64,000 nt of DNA from Thalassoglobus sp. JC818. Lineage in GTDB: Bacteria > Planctomycetota > Planctomycetia > Planctomycetales > Planctomycetaceae. Positions 10,302 through 19,954 of the stretch are shown in pieces. The notes beneath the pieces were generated by a model. It did not search any database and had not been told where the DNA came from. It worked only from the letters and a program-made list of their open reading frames with translations. The position numbers were made by a program, and so were the translations under genes. Location: the NCBI RefSeq assembly GCF_040717535.1, contig NZ_JBFEFI010000014.1, positions 1 through 64,000 of the forward strand, given 5' to 3'. Every line of letters begins with the position of its first letter. The first letter of the stretch is position 1.

Positions 10302-12824
10302 TCAAGAAGCTTCTTCTGGATTCAATGGCGGCGTCGAATCGGAGGTCTTCGGAGAGGTTGGCATTGCGGCGGGTTCTTCGACAGGCTCACCCTTTCCGTA
10401 GAAGTAGCCTGCGACGAGATGTTCTGCCACAAAGAAGACAACGACGAGCATCAGCAAGACCGGATAAACTTCCTGGCCTAAATCTGCTGCATTGATGTCG
10501 TCTTTCAGCTCGTCAATGCTTCGCGAGACTTTGTACCTGTCTTCGCCCAATAAGGCATCAAGCTGTAGGTTCGTCAGGCGAGTCAATTCGCTTTCACGTG
10601 CGGGAGCATTGATACTGAACCCTCGGACCGGAACACGAGATCCAGCTGCATAGAGTTCGTAGTGGCCAAGTGCATCTAATGACTCGAACGCGATCGTGGA
10701 TTGACCTGGGGCTGCGGTCCATTGTGTCTGCTTCAAGTCCGGATCACGAAGCAAATAAGTCGATTCGGTCTCCGAAGGCTGAATCGGAATGACCGGAGTG
10801 GAGCCAGCTTCGAAGTTGTGTTGAATGTCAGTCAACCGGGAAACGTACTCGGTCAACTGTTCTGTGAACGGGAGAAATAGCCAACTCCAGTCGCCAACTG
10901 GTGATGCGATATTGTTCCATGCGCTTCGGTCTTCGGGATTACTGGCATCTGTAGCGAAGATGACCGTGCGGCCTTTTCCATAGCTCCGCTCAACGAGGGC
11001 GGGTGAACTCTCTTTATCAGTGAAGTAGGCGAGCACGTTTGATTGTTCGGCCGGTTCGATTTTCCAGAACCGTTTGATCCGCACCAAACTCTCCAGAATG
11101 CTGAACGCTCCATAACTTTCGAGCTGACGGAACTTCCAAAACAGAGGATGATTTCGATTCTTGACGAGGATTCGCCAGTCGTTTTCCGGCATCCACGAAT
11201 CCAGACGGGCTGGAAGAAACTTCGCCGCCTGAGCACGGTTGTACCACGGAGATTCGATGTCCGGATCTCCCAGAACGATGATTAAGCCTCCGCCATTCTC
11301 GACGTATCGGCTTAGTTGAAACCACGCATCGTCGCTGAGTCGGCGGCAATTGATCATTGTAATCGCAGCGTAATCCGCCAGGTTGAGTTCTGTGAGTCGA
11401 CTGACCGACTCGAACACCGGGAGAAATCGATTCTTGCCGGCGTTGACTCCCTCGTAAGGTGCGAGGGCGATCATCCATTCGTTGACATCATCAAACTCTT
11501 GACCCACAACAAGTACTTTCGGAGCCGGAATCGCTTCGGCGGAGAAGTAGCGGGTGTTGTCAAACATCAGCGGGTCACTGGTCGCCAGACGCACTTCGCC
11601 TTGCAGGTTTTTCTGTTCGAGTGCACTCAATGTTGGGAAAGGCATCCGCACAGGAACGCCAGCATCGATATCCATTTGAAGCTGACCAACTCTCGCGGTC
11701 TGGTTCTTCATGTTCTTCAGCAGAAGATCGACACCCTCTTCGCCAGCGTCTGCTCCAGTCGCGGTGACTGTTGTTGAGACTGTCAGGTCGCCACCAACGG
11801 GAACAAGCTCTCGCGACAGGTCAATTTCAGTGACGGCGACATTTTGAGGGTCTTCATTCCCGACGTCGATCAGATAGACGTTTACGTCTGGCTGGTCCTT
11901 GAGTGCGGCCAACAGCGACGACGAGCCTCGCTCTCGCCACGCCGATTCAGCGAGATCCGTGAACAGATAAACTCTGCGAATGTAACGGTCTTTTCGCGAA
12001 TCGGGAGCGATGTTGTCTTGGTCTGCTAGAGTTCGAGAACGGTCGTCGCGATGTGCTCGAAAGGCGGACTCCAGACGCCGATCCAGTGAAAGAGTAGATG
12101 GGCTGGGCTGCAATCCTTCAATGCGATTCTGAGCGGATAGCATCGTCGATTGAAACAGCACGGGGTTGTCATTTGCCGAATCAGCCACCGCGACCCGACT
12201 CCCAGCCGGGAGTGTCTCCAAGTGGTCGCGAGCAATTCGCCGGGCTCGATCGAGCGACGTCTTGCCTTCCTGCAGGTAAGACATGCTGAGACTCGAATCG
12301 AAAAGCATCACGCCTGCGACGGGAAGGTCGACTGTGCGGAACGGTTTCGGGTCTGTCAGTTCACCGGAAATCCGTTGCTGATAAGGACAGCCGACAAAGA
12401 GCGCAATGCACGCGAGCGTTCCGACGGTCGTCCAGTTGCGGAGTCGATTTTGGCGTTCCTCACGATGGTGAGCTCGGAGTGGTTCGTGCTGGATGCGATA
12501 GCGGAGGAAAAAGTAGACCGCGACAGCAATGGCTGCGACCGCGCAGAGCAATCCAATTTCAAACCGGGTCAGCCCATAGTTTGCGGGAGGAAGAGAAGGG
12601 CGAGCGATGGCGAAAACGATCAGTCCCAGAACCAGAACGCGAAGCAGCAGCAGCCAGAAGTGCTTGAGACGCATCCTCCGCATACTCTGCTTCCGACGCT
12701 GTTGAATGAGTCGTAGAGCAGGAAAAATGAGCCGCTTCGGTTTTTGTTTCAGAAGCAGATGGATAATGATCGGAAGCGAAACAAAACCGAGTCCGAGCAA
12801 TATTGCAGGATTCAAAAACGACAT
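10302..12824 (-). CDS. BatA/VWA-domain membrane protein
   Basis: This 840-residue protein begins with the BatA-type N-terminus: a hydrophobic segment followed by the basic stretch LLLKQKPKRLIFPALRLI, then membrane helices at about 55-75 and 88-108. A von Willebrand A-like domain follows, with a MIDAS-type DxSxS motif (D176-S180). A further domain resembles the glutamine-amidotransferase-like fold of planctomycete BatA proteins, with a stretch IIVLGDPDIESPWYN. A terminal membrane helix lies near residues 790-812. Such proteins usually work with a MoxR ATPase and a DUF58 protein in envelope-associated complexes. Here those partners are encoded 40 kb away (52849-55009). The gene follows the 1367-residue gene after only 80 bases, so the two are probably co-transcribed. 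Confidence 0.85.
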   Translation of the reverse strand: MSFLNPAILLGLGFVSLPIIIHLLLKQKPKRLIFPALRLIQQRRKQSMRRMRLKHFWLLLLRVLVLGLIVFAIARPSLPPANYGLTRFEIGLLCAVAAIAVAVYFFLRYRIQHEPLRAHHREERQNRLRNWTTVGTLACIALFVGCPYQQRISGELTDPKPFRTVDLPVAGVMLFDSSLSMSYLQEGKTSLDRARRIARDHLETLPAGSRVAVADSANDNPVLFQSTMLSAQNRIEGLQPSPSTLSLDRRLESAFRAHRDDRSRTLADQDNIAPDSRKDRYIRRVYLFTDLAESAWRERGSSSLLAALKDQPDVNVYLIDVGNEDPQNVAVTEIDLSRELVPVGGDLTVSTTVTATGADAGEEGVDLLLKNMKNQTARVGQLQMDIDAGVPVRMPFPTLSALEQKNLQGEVRLATSDPLMFDNTRYFSAEAIPAPKVLVVGQEFDDVNEWMIALAPYEGVNAGKNRFLPVFESVSRLTELNLADYAAITMINCRRLSDDAWFQLSRYVENGGGLIIVLGDPDIESPWYNRAQAAKFLPARLDSWMPENDWRILVKNRNHPLFWKFRQLESYGAFSILESLVRIKRFWKIEPAEQSNVLAYFTDKESSPALVERSYGKGRTVIFATDASNPEDRSAWNNIASPVGDWSWLFLPFTEQLTEYVSRLTDIQHNFEAGSTPVIPIQPSETESTYLLRDPDLKQTQWTAAPGQSTIAFESLDALGHYELYAAGSRVPVRGFSINAPARESELTRLTNLQLDALLGEDRYKVSRSIDELKDDINAADLGQEVYPVLLMLVVVFFVAEHLVAGYFYGKGEPVEEPAAMPTSPKTSDSTPPLNPEEAS

Positions 12825-12904
12825 TTCGATCCGTCAATTGAATTCAGGGAACCTCTGAATCGAATTTTACAGCTCAGCACGATGATGTCACTGCTTCTTT
12901 TCGA

Positions 12905-15900
12905 TCAGTCTTCTTGTTCGTCAGTCGCATCTGGAGTGGTCTTGTCGTCGACTTGAGATGACTGCTCCGGATCTGGTTTGCTGGATTTCGGACGGTTCTT
13001 TGCCCCCAGGTTTTCCTTCCAGCGACGGGCCTGTCCCAGGAAATCCTTCCGCGAAATGCTGATTGTCGGCAGATTGAGGTCTGCCTCAGTTCCGGGACGA
13101 CCACCTTCGTCGGGCTGAGAAGCGTCGCTAACTTCACGTTCGAGTGCCTGGAGCCAATCCGGAATGTCGACTCCCGAGCCCCAGCAGTCGTCGAGATACT
13201 CATCGACTTCTTCCTGAAGCATCTCGAAGGCGTCCGAGTTGAGCTTTGCTGATCGAGCGTCACTGACAGCAGGTTCGACGAGCGAGAGCATTCTGTTCAC
13301 AGCGAGTGGTTTCACGAAGCGCTCTCGCAGATGATCGGTGATCGTCGGCATCCGCATTCCGAACAGCTTCTGCAAGCGTCGCAAATCCTGAAGGTGCTGG
13401 TCCGCAAGGTCCGCGGTCTGCATCTCAAAAGTTGATTCCCAGACTTCCGCAGCTTCGAGGAGCGAGTTCCGGACAAGAACTTCGTGCACGAGCGTCAGCG
13501 GCGTGAGGTTCCAAGCATCGCGATCGTATCTGGCTTCGAGGCGAAGGAATTCCAGCAGACAGTAAATCATCTCGCCATAGTCGGATTGTGTGGTCGTCGT
13601 GTTGTATTCCAGGAACCGATCAAACCGGTCGACGATGATGGAATAGACTTGTTCCAAACACCATTCTGCGTGCTCGCGATCGATGATTCCGGTATCGATA
13701 TCATCCAAGAGCTTCATCGGATGAATCGGATCTTGTTCTTCTTCAAGGTAGTCAAGAAACCAGTCGACTCCGTTGTGAAGAATGGCCCGAACGTTACCTA
13801 GCGTAAGATGACTCGCATGGAAGAGTTCGCGTCCGTAGTCCTGAATGAACTCGGCGAGATCTTCCCATTCCTCTTCCTTCCGCATCACATCGACCGCAGA
13901 AATTCGCATTGTGCGGCTGTGTTCAGACCACAGCCATTGGTACGGATCGAGGACTCTGCTGATGGCGTCGATGAGATCTTCAGTGTCGAGTTTTCCATGC
14001 GCCCAGGTGTGAACGCTGTTGACGAGTGCGTTCAGTGACCCTCTCAGGGCGATGGTGAACAGCCGATCGAATTCGGTAATCGCCTGACCTTTCGGACGCC
14101 ACTTTCGTTCCATCCGAAAAGCTGTGTAGAGCAGATGCCATGTTTCACGCAGCATGCCGAGTTTGGGCAACTCGCGAAGCAGGAACCTGACAACAGATTG
14201 TAGAGCTTGGGTCCGTAAGATCTGACCCGGATCTCCCCCACTTTCGAAGGGGATATAGAGCAACGGATTTCGAGCCAGTCGCGACAAGAGAGATGGGAGT
14301 AACTCTCGTACTGTCGATTCGTCACGCTGGACGACGGCACGGTAAATCAACGCGAGTCGCCGATCCTGTTCCGTTCCACGAGGGACCGTCACGGATTCAG
14401 GAATGATACCGTTTAACAGTCGCTCGGAGTTTCTCAGACAGATCAATGTATTGATGATCTGATGAAGCAGATAAAACTTGACCTGCAGCTGGATGTCGTA
14501 TTCAACGTTTCCGTCGTGATCTCCGATCGGCGATTCGACTTCCCGATCCCAGACGCTCTCCATCAGCTCTGCGAGATCAATTTGCCAACGCTGCGACTGG
14601 CGGTGCCAACTGATCAAGGCATCGACGGTTTGTTCATCAAACTGATAGTTCTCTTCGGATTCAAAGCTGGCACGAGCGAATGAAGCAGCGGCCATCTGCC
14701 ACAGTTGCCCAACCGCATTCAGAAATTTGAGTCGTGGTTCCAACTCACGGTTGAGGGCTTCGAACTCACCCTGATTGGAGCCGGAATCGTCATCGACAGT
14801 GTCGCTCCACTGGCCATCTTCGGCGCTGTCGCGGAAGACCATTCCGTCATACGCAGCGCTGAAGAGTTCATCTTCCCCGTCTGCTTCTTCAAAGTCTTCT
14901 TCGTCGTCGAGTTCACCAAACTCAAGTTCACCCGGCATGATCTGTTGATCATCGGTCGACGTTCGACGAATGATCGGAACGGACCACCATTCCTCAGCGT
15001 TGGCTTCCAGGAATGCGAACATCCTTCGGATCGAAGCTGCCGACTGATCGGGTGGGACAGGGGCATCATCATCGCCCGTCGCGAGTTTCATCCATCGGAT
15101 GAGAAGTGAGAAAATCGAGTGCTGTGGAGACTCAAAACCGACTTCTTCCATTTGGCTCAGCCATTGCATGAGCAAGCCCATGGCAGCGACGCTGTCTTTC
15201 TTCGACAGGAGAGCATCGACCACAAGAGCGTATGACTGAGCCGACTGAAACTGGTCGACACGTTCGCGCCAGAAGGAGATGTCGCCGGCGGATTCCCCAG
15301 CACTGCGCCAGGCTTTCAGCGCTTCTGCGACGTGTGTCGCGGATTCCCAACTTTCGTGACCGTCGACATCCGGCAAATCTTCGATGACGTCGCTTCCAAA
15401 CTTGTCCCACCAGTGGGCCAGCCGTTCAAAGACGACGGATATTTCTTCTCGCTGGGTCTGCAATCCTTTCGCACCCGCTTCTCCCAAAGTTCGGGAAAAG
15501 ACGTTGAAGGTTGCTTCCATCAATCCCATCAGGATTTCGATGCGGCTGTCTGGGATCGAGTCTTCCCGGGCTGTGAACAGGGGAAACTGCCCCTGGAATC
15601 CGAGGATATTCCATGGATCGACGAGAGCGCCGCACTGCACTCCACGTTCGAGAAGATCGGGAATCGAACTGGCGAATTCGACAGCTTCGGTTACATCTTC
15701 AAGATCGAGAGCCTGATGAGCGGATGCGATCGTGCATTCGATCTCGGTTTCGATTCGAATTGAACTCGCAGGGATGGCATTGGCCTGTTGGCGGCTGGCC
15801 GGGGCATATCCCATCACAGCGTACAAGTGAGCCAACTCACGGTGCTGAACTTGCCGGGCTCCGTACCCAGCGAGTTTCATGTTCAGGTACTGCCGAACAT

Positions 15901-17008
15901 GGCCGAAAGGTTGTTGGTGTTTGACCGCTTCCTGATGCAATCGTTTGGCTCGGCTTCCGGTCAGTTGCGTCAGAATTCGCGTGTAAAAGGCATCTCGACG
16001 TTCGGCAACGATCGGGAGAAGCGTCGTGAGCGACACTGTGGAATCATGCATTCCCGGTCCCGCTCCGCTGATGGAAGAAGCCATCAACATCGTTCCGCAG
16101 AGCGCAGCGGATGCATCGAAGAGACGTTCTTCCTGAGGGGATTTTTCGCCAGCTTCTTCAATCCAGTCGCAGAGCGAATCGAGAATGATCTGTCGGATGA
16201 CGAACCGTCGATAGAAACCTTTCGAATCAATCTGGTGCGGGTCCCACTCCCCGAACATGTAGTTGGTGCGTTTGAAGATGGGATTCAAGTGATCGTAAGC
16301 ACGTAAGTCGCACGCCAACTCGTCCAGATGATCGAGGGAGAAAAACGACTCCTGCAAAAGATCTTGCGGAGCTTCTTCCAGAAACTGCATCGCCCGTTCG
16401 ATCAGCGGAGCGTATCGACATTCTGCAGCTCCAGCTCCCGGAATGAACAGCGGAAGCGGTCGATGGCGTTCGTGGGCATACACGTCCATCTTGCGGCCAT
16501 TCTCGAGCACGGCGACAGGACGGTAACCGACGAAGTCGTTGAGAGTGGCAATCGCCCCGTCGACGATTCGCCTTTCTTCATTCCACGGACCACCTTGTTG
16601 CAGGACAGCCTCGAAAATCTTTCCCAGGAAAAAGGGTTGGCAAAAGGTCTCAAGACTTTGATGGAAGAGCAGGTCGGAGTGATAGGTTTGATAGGCGGGA
16701 AGTGTGTTCCGGACAGCCAGTTCCAGGACAGCGTGAGCCTGTTTCGACTCTTCGAAGGCAGAATCCGTGGCAGCCATTTCAATGAGACCGGTATGCAGTG
16801 TCTGAAAGACGCTCTCAAGCGTCTCAGATGGACTGGTCTCCGAGGTCGAAATCTCCCGTTTCCAAAGCTGATTCAGTTGGTCCAGAAACTTTGGATCCGA
16901 CGTCCCCCCTGAATAGTTGAGATATCCGAGGATGTGTTGCAGGCTGCTGAAGTCCTTTGAAGGTCCGAGGTTATCGGAATCGTCAGCTCGTTTCTTCCGT
17001 GGTGCCAT
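12905..17008 (-). CDS. Unrecognised 1367-residue soluble protein
   Basis: I do not recognise a family. The protein has no signal peptide and no membrane helix. It starts with a short basic, Lys/Arg-rich segment (MAPRKKR) and is predicted almost wholly helical, with many Trp, Leu and Glu residues. An acidic low-complexity insert lies around residues 690-745 (ELDDEEDFEEADGEDE). The C-terminus is Lys/Asp-rich and probably disordered. No nucleotide-binding or catalytic motif is apparent. It is translated just ahead of the BatA/VWA gene (80-base gap), suggesting a shared transcript and possibly a shared complex. It may be a planctomycete-specific helical-repeat scaffold. The start ATG at 17008 fits the long uninterrupted frame. 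Confidence 0.8.
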   Translation of the reverse strand: MAPRKKRADDSDNLGPSKDFSSLQHILGYLNYSGGTSDPKFLDQLNQLWKREISTSETSPSETLESVFQTLHTGLIEMAATDSAFEESKQAHAVLELAVRNTLPAYQTYHSDLLFHQSLETFCQPFFLGKIFEAVLQQGGPWNEERRIVDGAIATLNDFVGYRPVAVLENGRKMDVYAHERHRPLPLFIPGAGAAECRYAPLIERAMQFLEEAPQDLLQESFFSLDHLDELACDLRAYDHLNPIFKRTNYMFGEWDPHQIDSKGFYRRFVIRQIILDSLCDWIEEAGEKSPQEERLFDASAALCGTMLMASSISGAGPGMHDSTVSLTTLLPIVAERRDAFYTRILTQLTGSRAKRLHQEAVKHQQPFGHVRQYLNMKLAGYGARQVQHRELAHLYAVMGYAPASRQQANAIPASSIRIETEIECTIASAHQALDLEDVTEAVEFASSIPDLLERGVQCGALVDPWNILGFQGQFPLFTAREDSIPDSRIEILMGLMEATFNVFSRTLGEAGAKGLQTQREEISVVFERLAHWWDKFGSDVIEDLPDVDGHESWESATHVAEALKAWRSAGESAGDISFWRERVDQFQSAQSYALVVDALLSKKDSVAAMGLLMQWLSQMEEVGFESPQHSIFSLLIRWMKLATGDDDAPVPPDQSAASIRRMFAFLEANAEEWWSVPIIRRTSTDDQQIMPGELEFGELDDEEDFEEADGEDELFSAAYDGMVFRDSAEDGQWSDTVDDDSGSNQGEFEALNRELEPRLKFLNAVGQLWQMAAASFARASFESEENYQFDEQTVDALISWHRQSQRWQIDLAELMESVWDREVESPIGDHDGNVEYDIQLQVKFYLLHQIINTLICLRNSERLLNGIIPESVTVPRGTEQDRRLALIYRAVVQRDESTVRELLPSLLSRLARNPLLYIPFESGGDPGQILRTQALQSVVRFLLRELPKLGMLRETWHLLYTAFRMERKWRPKGQAITEFDRLFTIALRGSLNALVNSVHTWAHGKLDTEDLIDAISRVLDPYQWLWSEHSRTMRISAVDVMRKEEEWEDLAEFIQDYGRELFHASHLTLGNVRAILHNGVDWFLDYLEEEQDPIHPMKLLDDIDTGIIDREHAEWCLEQVYSIIVDRFDRFLEYNTTTTQSDYGEMIYCLLEFLRLEARYDRDAWNLTPLTLVHEVLVRNSLLEAAEVWESTFEMQTADLADQHLQDLRRLQKLFGMRMPTITDHLRERFVKPLAVNRMLSLVEPAVSDARSAKLNSDAFEMLQEEVDEYLDDCWGSGVDIPDWLQALEREVSDASQPDEGGRPGTEADLNLPTISISRKDFLGQARRWKENLGAKNRPKSSKPDPEQSSQVDDKTTPDATDEQED

Positions 17009-17409
17009 TTGTACCCATCCTCCACCAATTGAATGGAGGTCACTCTTAAGTTCGAAAATCGTGATCGTAGCATATTTCAGCCCTGCATCGAGACCGTTTC
17101 ACAGTCGGATTCGGGAGCCAGTCACCATTCTATTGTGACGCAGTCGCGACTTGGGTGAAAGCCACCGTGAAAGAGAAATCCCGCTGGCTGGAAGTCACAT
17201 CCACAGAGGTTACGGCGTGCAGGCTGACTTCGAGGGAATGACTCCGCCAACTGGGAGCCAAATTTCTGTGAATGCGCTCTGCGGATCGATGATCGTTTCG
17301 TGAACTGGTACAATTCCGGGTAATTCGCAAGACATCGAAGCGACTTGAGACATTGACGGCCAAGACCTGACTGCTCAGGAAGACTTCGTGATTCAAGGAA
17401 AGTTGCCGG
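17009..17409. other. Divergent intergenic region
   Basis: These 401 bases separate two divergently transcribed genes, the 1367-residue gene (-) and the M20 hydrolase (+), and so must hold both promoters. Open frames on either strand are short and unsupported. I see no strong hairpin or recognisable operator. Confidence 0.5.
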
Positions 17410-18918
17410 ATGCCAATTCTCGACGCCCGTTCGTTTCCATCTCTCTCTTTCCCGCTTTGCAGTCGGACTGCCGGTCTCTTGTTGGCGATCGTTTTCTCGC
17501 TTTGCTTCTCCAGCGGCAATCTGCAGTCAGCACCTCCACGAAAACGAGCCAACGAAACGGTGACAGCTCTCGAGGAGGTCGCTTGGACGAATGCAAAACA
17601 GATTTGGGAATGGGCCGAGCCCGGTTACCAGGAAGTCAATTCCTCGGAACTCCTTTCCTCTTGGCTCGCTTCTGAAGGGTTCGAGATCGAACGTGGAGTC
17701 GCGGGGATTCCGACGGCATTCACAGCCACCGTCGGTGAAGGATCGCCGGTCATTGCGATCTTGGGCGAGTTCGACGCACTTCCGGGTCTGGCACAGAAAT
17801 CAGTTCCCTACAAAGAGACTCCTGAAGGAAAAGACTACGGTCACGGCTGCGGTCATCATCTTTTCGGTGTGGCATCTGCAACGGCTGCGATTGCCGTTGG
17901 TCGGGAGATTCTTAACCGAAACATTGAGGGAACGGTTCGTTACTACGGATGTCCAGCTGAGGAAGGTGGCAGCGCGAAGGTGTTTCTGGTCCGTGAAGGG
18001 CTCTTTGATGATGTCGACGTCGCTTTGCATTGGCATCCCAGCAGTATCAACGCAGCTGGTGACCGATCGTCTCTTGCCAGAATCGCGGTGAAATTCCGCT
18101 TCCATGGGATCAGTGCTCATGCCGCAGCTGCACCAGAGCAGGCACGATCGGCACTCGATGCGGTCGAGCTGACGAATATCGCCACGCAGATGCTCAGAGA
18201 ACATGTTCCCGAAGAGACAAGAATTCATCATGTCATCACTTCCGGAGGCAGCGCACCCAACGTCGTTCCGGACTTTGCAGAAGTTTACTACTACGTCCGT
18301 CATCCCGATGCTTCTACGCTCTCTGAGATTTACGAGCGTGTTGTCAAGTGCGCTCAAGCAGGTGCACTCGCAACAGAGACTGAACTTGAAGTGGTCAACG
18401 AAGGCGGGATTCTCGACATTCTCCCCAACAACACTCTCGCCGAAATCACATTGGAGAATCTGAAGCAACTCAACGATCTTGAGTACACAAGCGAGGATGT
18501 CACGTTCGCGTTAAAGCTTCAGTCCACGCTTTCCAATCCCAAACCATTGATGTCTGTTCGTGAAGTCATCAATCGCAGCGGTGAGACAAGCAGCGGATCG
18601 ACGGACGTCGGCGACGTTTCCTGGGTTGTGCCGACGACGGGATTCAATACCGCGTGCTGGGTGCCAGGCACTCCCGGTCATTCGTGGCAGGCGGTCGCAT
18701 GCGGAGGTCGGGAAATGGCCCGCTCCGGGATGACGCTCGCAAGTCGAGTGTTGACAGCGACCGCCATCGACTTGTTCAACCAGCCCGAATTGATCAAATC
18801 TGCCAAGATGGAATTCGAACGGCGACGTGGTAAGAACGGCTATCGCTCATTGATCCCGCCCGATCAGGGACCTCCGCTCGACTATCGAAAGCCGACGACG
18901 AACAGCTCCCGCGATTGA
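17410..18918 (+). CDS. Exported M20-family amidohydrolase/peptidase (AbgB-like)
   Basis: This 502-residue protein has an N-terminal signal peptide (hydrophobic core about 20-38). The metallopeptidase body carries GEFDALPG (about 119-126), the metal-site motif YGHGCGHH (143-150), the Glu pair in CPAEEGG (about 195), HWHP and a C-terminal GTPGHSWQ. These match M20 amidohydrolases, especially the aminobenzoyl-glutamate hydrolase B-like group, which cleave N-acyl or amide bonds using two metal ions. The dimerisation domain is expected in the middle (around GISAHAAAAPEQARSALDA). The signal peptide suggests periplasmic action. The true substrate is unknown. It is monocistronic as far as can be seen, with a divergent neighbour upstream. 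Confidence 0.9.
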   Translation: MPILDARSFPSLSFPLCSRTAGLLLAIVFSLCFSSGNLQSAPPRKRANETVTALEEVAWTNAKQIWEWAEPGYQEVNSSELLSSWLASEGFEIERGVAGIPTAFTATVGEGSPVIAILGEFDALPGLAQKSVPYKETPEGKDYGHGCGHHLFGVASATAAIAVGREILNRNIEGTVRYYGCPAEEGGSAKVFLVREGLFDDVDVALHWHPSSINAAGDRSSLARIAVKFRFHGISAHAAAAPEQARSALDAVELTNIATQMLREHVPEETRIHHVITSGGSAPNVVPDFAEVYYYVRHPDASTLSEIYERVVKCAQAGALATETELEVVNEGGILDILPNNTLAEITLENLKQLNDLEYTSEDVTFALKLQSTLSNPKPLMSVREVINRSGETSSGSTDVGDVSWVVPTTGFNTACWVPGTPGHSWQAVACGGREMARSGMTLASRVLTATAIDLFNQPELIKSAKMEFERRRGKNGYRSLIPPDQGPPLDYRKPTTNSSRD

Positions 18919-18952
18919 CCGACTCCTCAAAGCTACACTCATAGAGTTGAGT

Positions 18953-19447
18953 TCACTCTGCCCCTTCGAGCAGTTCCGCAATGTTGCGCGAACAGTCTCT
19001 CGATTCGCATGACAGATAAAGCGACAGCAGGTCGCGAAGTGTGGCGGATCGCGTCACGAAAAGCGGAATCCAGATGTCTCGGGAGTTCCCTTTTGCACGC
19101 ACTTTCAAGTACCGCAATCCAGCAGTCGTGACGATCTCGCAGTCCGAAACCGCGTCCCAGGACGTGCGCTGCGGACGGCACCAGAAGTCGTAGCAGGCGA
19201 TGCCGTCACGGCTCACCTGAAATGGAAAACGGTACTTCAGGAGAAGAATGGCACTCGTACACAACACCGTGACGAGCAGCGGAAGCACGAATGCGAGCAG
19301 CTGAAAGTTTGCCTCGCCGTTCAGCACAAAGACACATTCGGTCGTGAGAAGTGCCACAACGAAGACGAGCAGGAAGGGCTGGCTGAAGGAGATCCGGAAG
19401 TCTTCGCGTCGAAATGAGACACGCACAATGTCATCTGCCAACTTCAT
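18953..19447 (-). CDS. Small two-helix membrane protein with PH-like C-terminus
   Basis: This 164-residue protein has two membrane segments (about 24-43 and 50-70). A compact beta-rich tail follows, with the order basic edge, GIACYDFWCRPQRTSW, YLKVRAKG and WIPLFV. That resembles the bacterial PH-like domain layout seen in small membrane proteins, but the match is only by pattern. No catalytic motif is evident. It is convergent with the M20 gene, whose stop lies 34 bases away. Function unknown. Confidence 0.6.
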   Translation of the reverse strand: MKLADDIVRVSFRREDFRISFSQPFLLVFVVALLTTECVFVLNGEANFQLLAFVLPLLVTVLCTSAILLLKYRFPFQVSRDGIACYDFWCRPQRTSWDAVSDCEIVTTAGLRYLKVRAKGNSRDIWIPLFVTRSATLRDLLSLYLSCESRDCSRNIAELLEGAE

Positions 19448-19868
19448 CGGACTTCCTTATTTGATGCCACTTCGCTTCGTGGAGCGAGAAGTGTTAAGTT
19501 TTGAGGAATAAAACGTCAATCCTTGAATAACTGTGCAAAATTACCAAGCCAATCCAATTATCGAAACTCGAAACAGGCTTCGATGACAATTCTACGACGA
19601 ATTCTCCACATTCCGTTGGGTTTTCTTTGTTTCTTAATAATCGAATTAGGCAGTTTCCCAGTAGATGGCAACTTTCCGCCGCAAGCATGTTCACGAACGT
19701 TCATCCCCAGTTGAGTTGCGCTAAAAAGCTGTCTGGCGTGGATTTTGAAGGTTCACAAAAGCAATTTCGACATGGCCTTCACCAATCCGCAAAGCGAATC
19801 TGGTCGAAAACCATGTCGAAAACGGTGAACAGCAAAGAGTTCTTTGCGCTCAAGCATATTTTGAATTA
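19448..19868. other. Intergenic region without a supported gene
   Basis: This stretch lies between the small membrane protein and the dispersed repeat. It is AT-richer than its neighbours. It contains only short open frames that end in the repeat and have no recognisable product. Confidence 0.4.
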
Positions 19869-19954
19869 GCGTGCGCGATCTCGCACGAGCAAGCACAGCT
19901 TTTTATCTTGTGAAACGGCGCATGCGAGTGCACAGGATAGAGCAACTTGCTCTA
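19869..19954. repeat. Dispersed palindrome-ended repeat, copy 1
   Basis: This ~86-bp element ends in the 17-base palindrome TAGAGCAACTTGCTCTA (19938-19954) and carries the second palindromic core CTCGCACGAG at its other end. Its reverse complement aligns over its whole length, at roughly 80% identity by eye, with 49883-49968. The terminal palindrome overlaps the stop codon of the symporter gene (CTA at 19952-19954). It may act as a REP-like element or a 3' stabilising structure. Confidence 0.75.

Noticed and set aside
19627-19869. An 80-codon frame running toward dispersed repeat copy 1
   Set aside because: Its 3' end abuts the repeat and no domain or ribosome site is evident.
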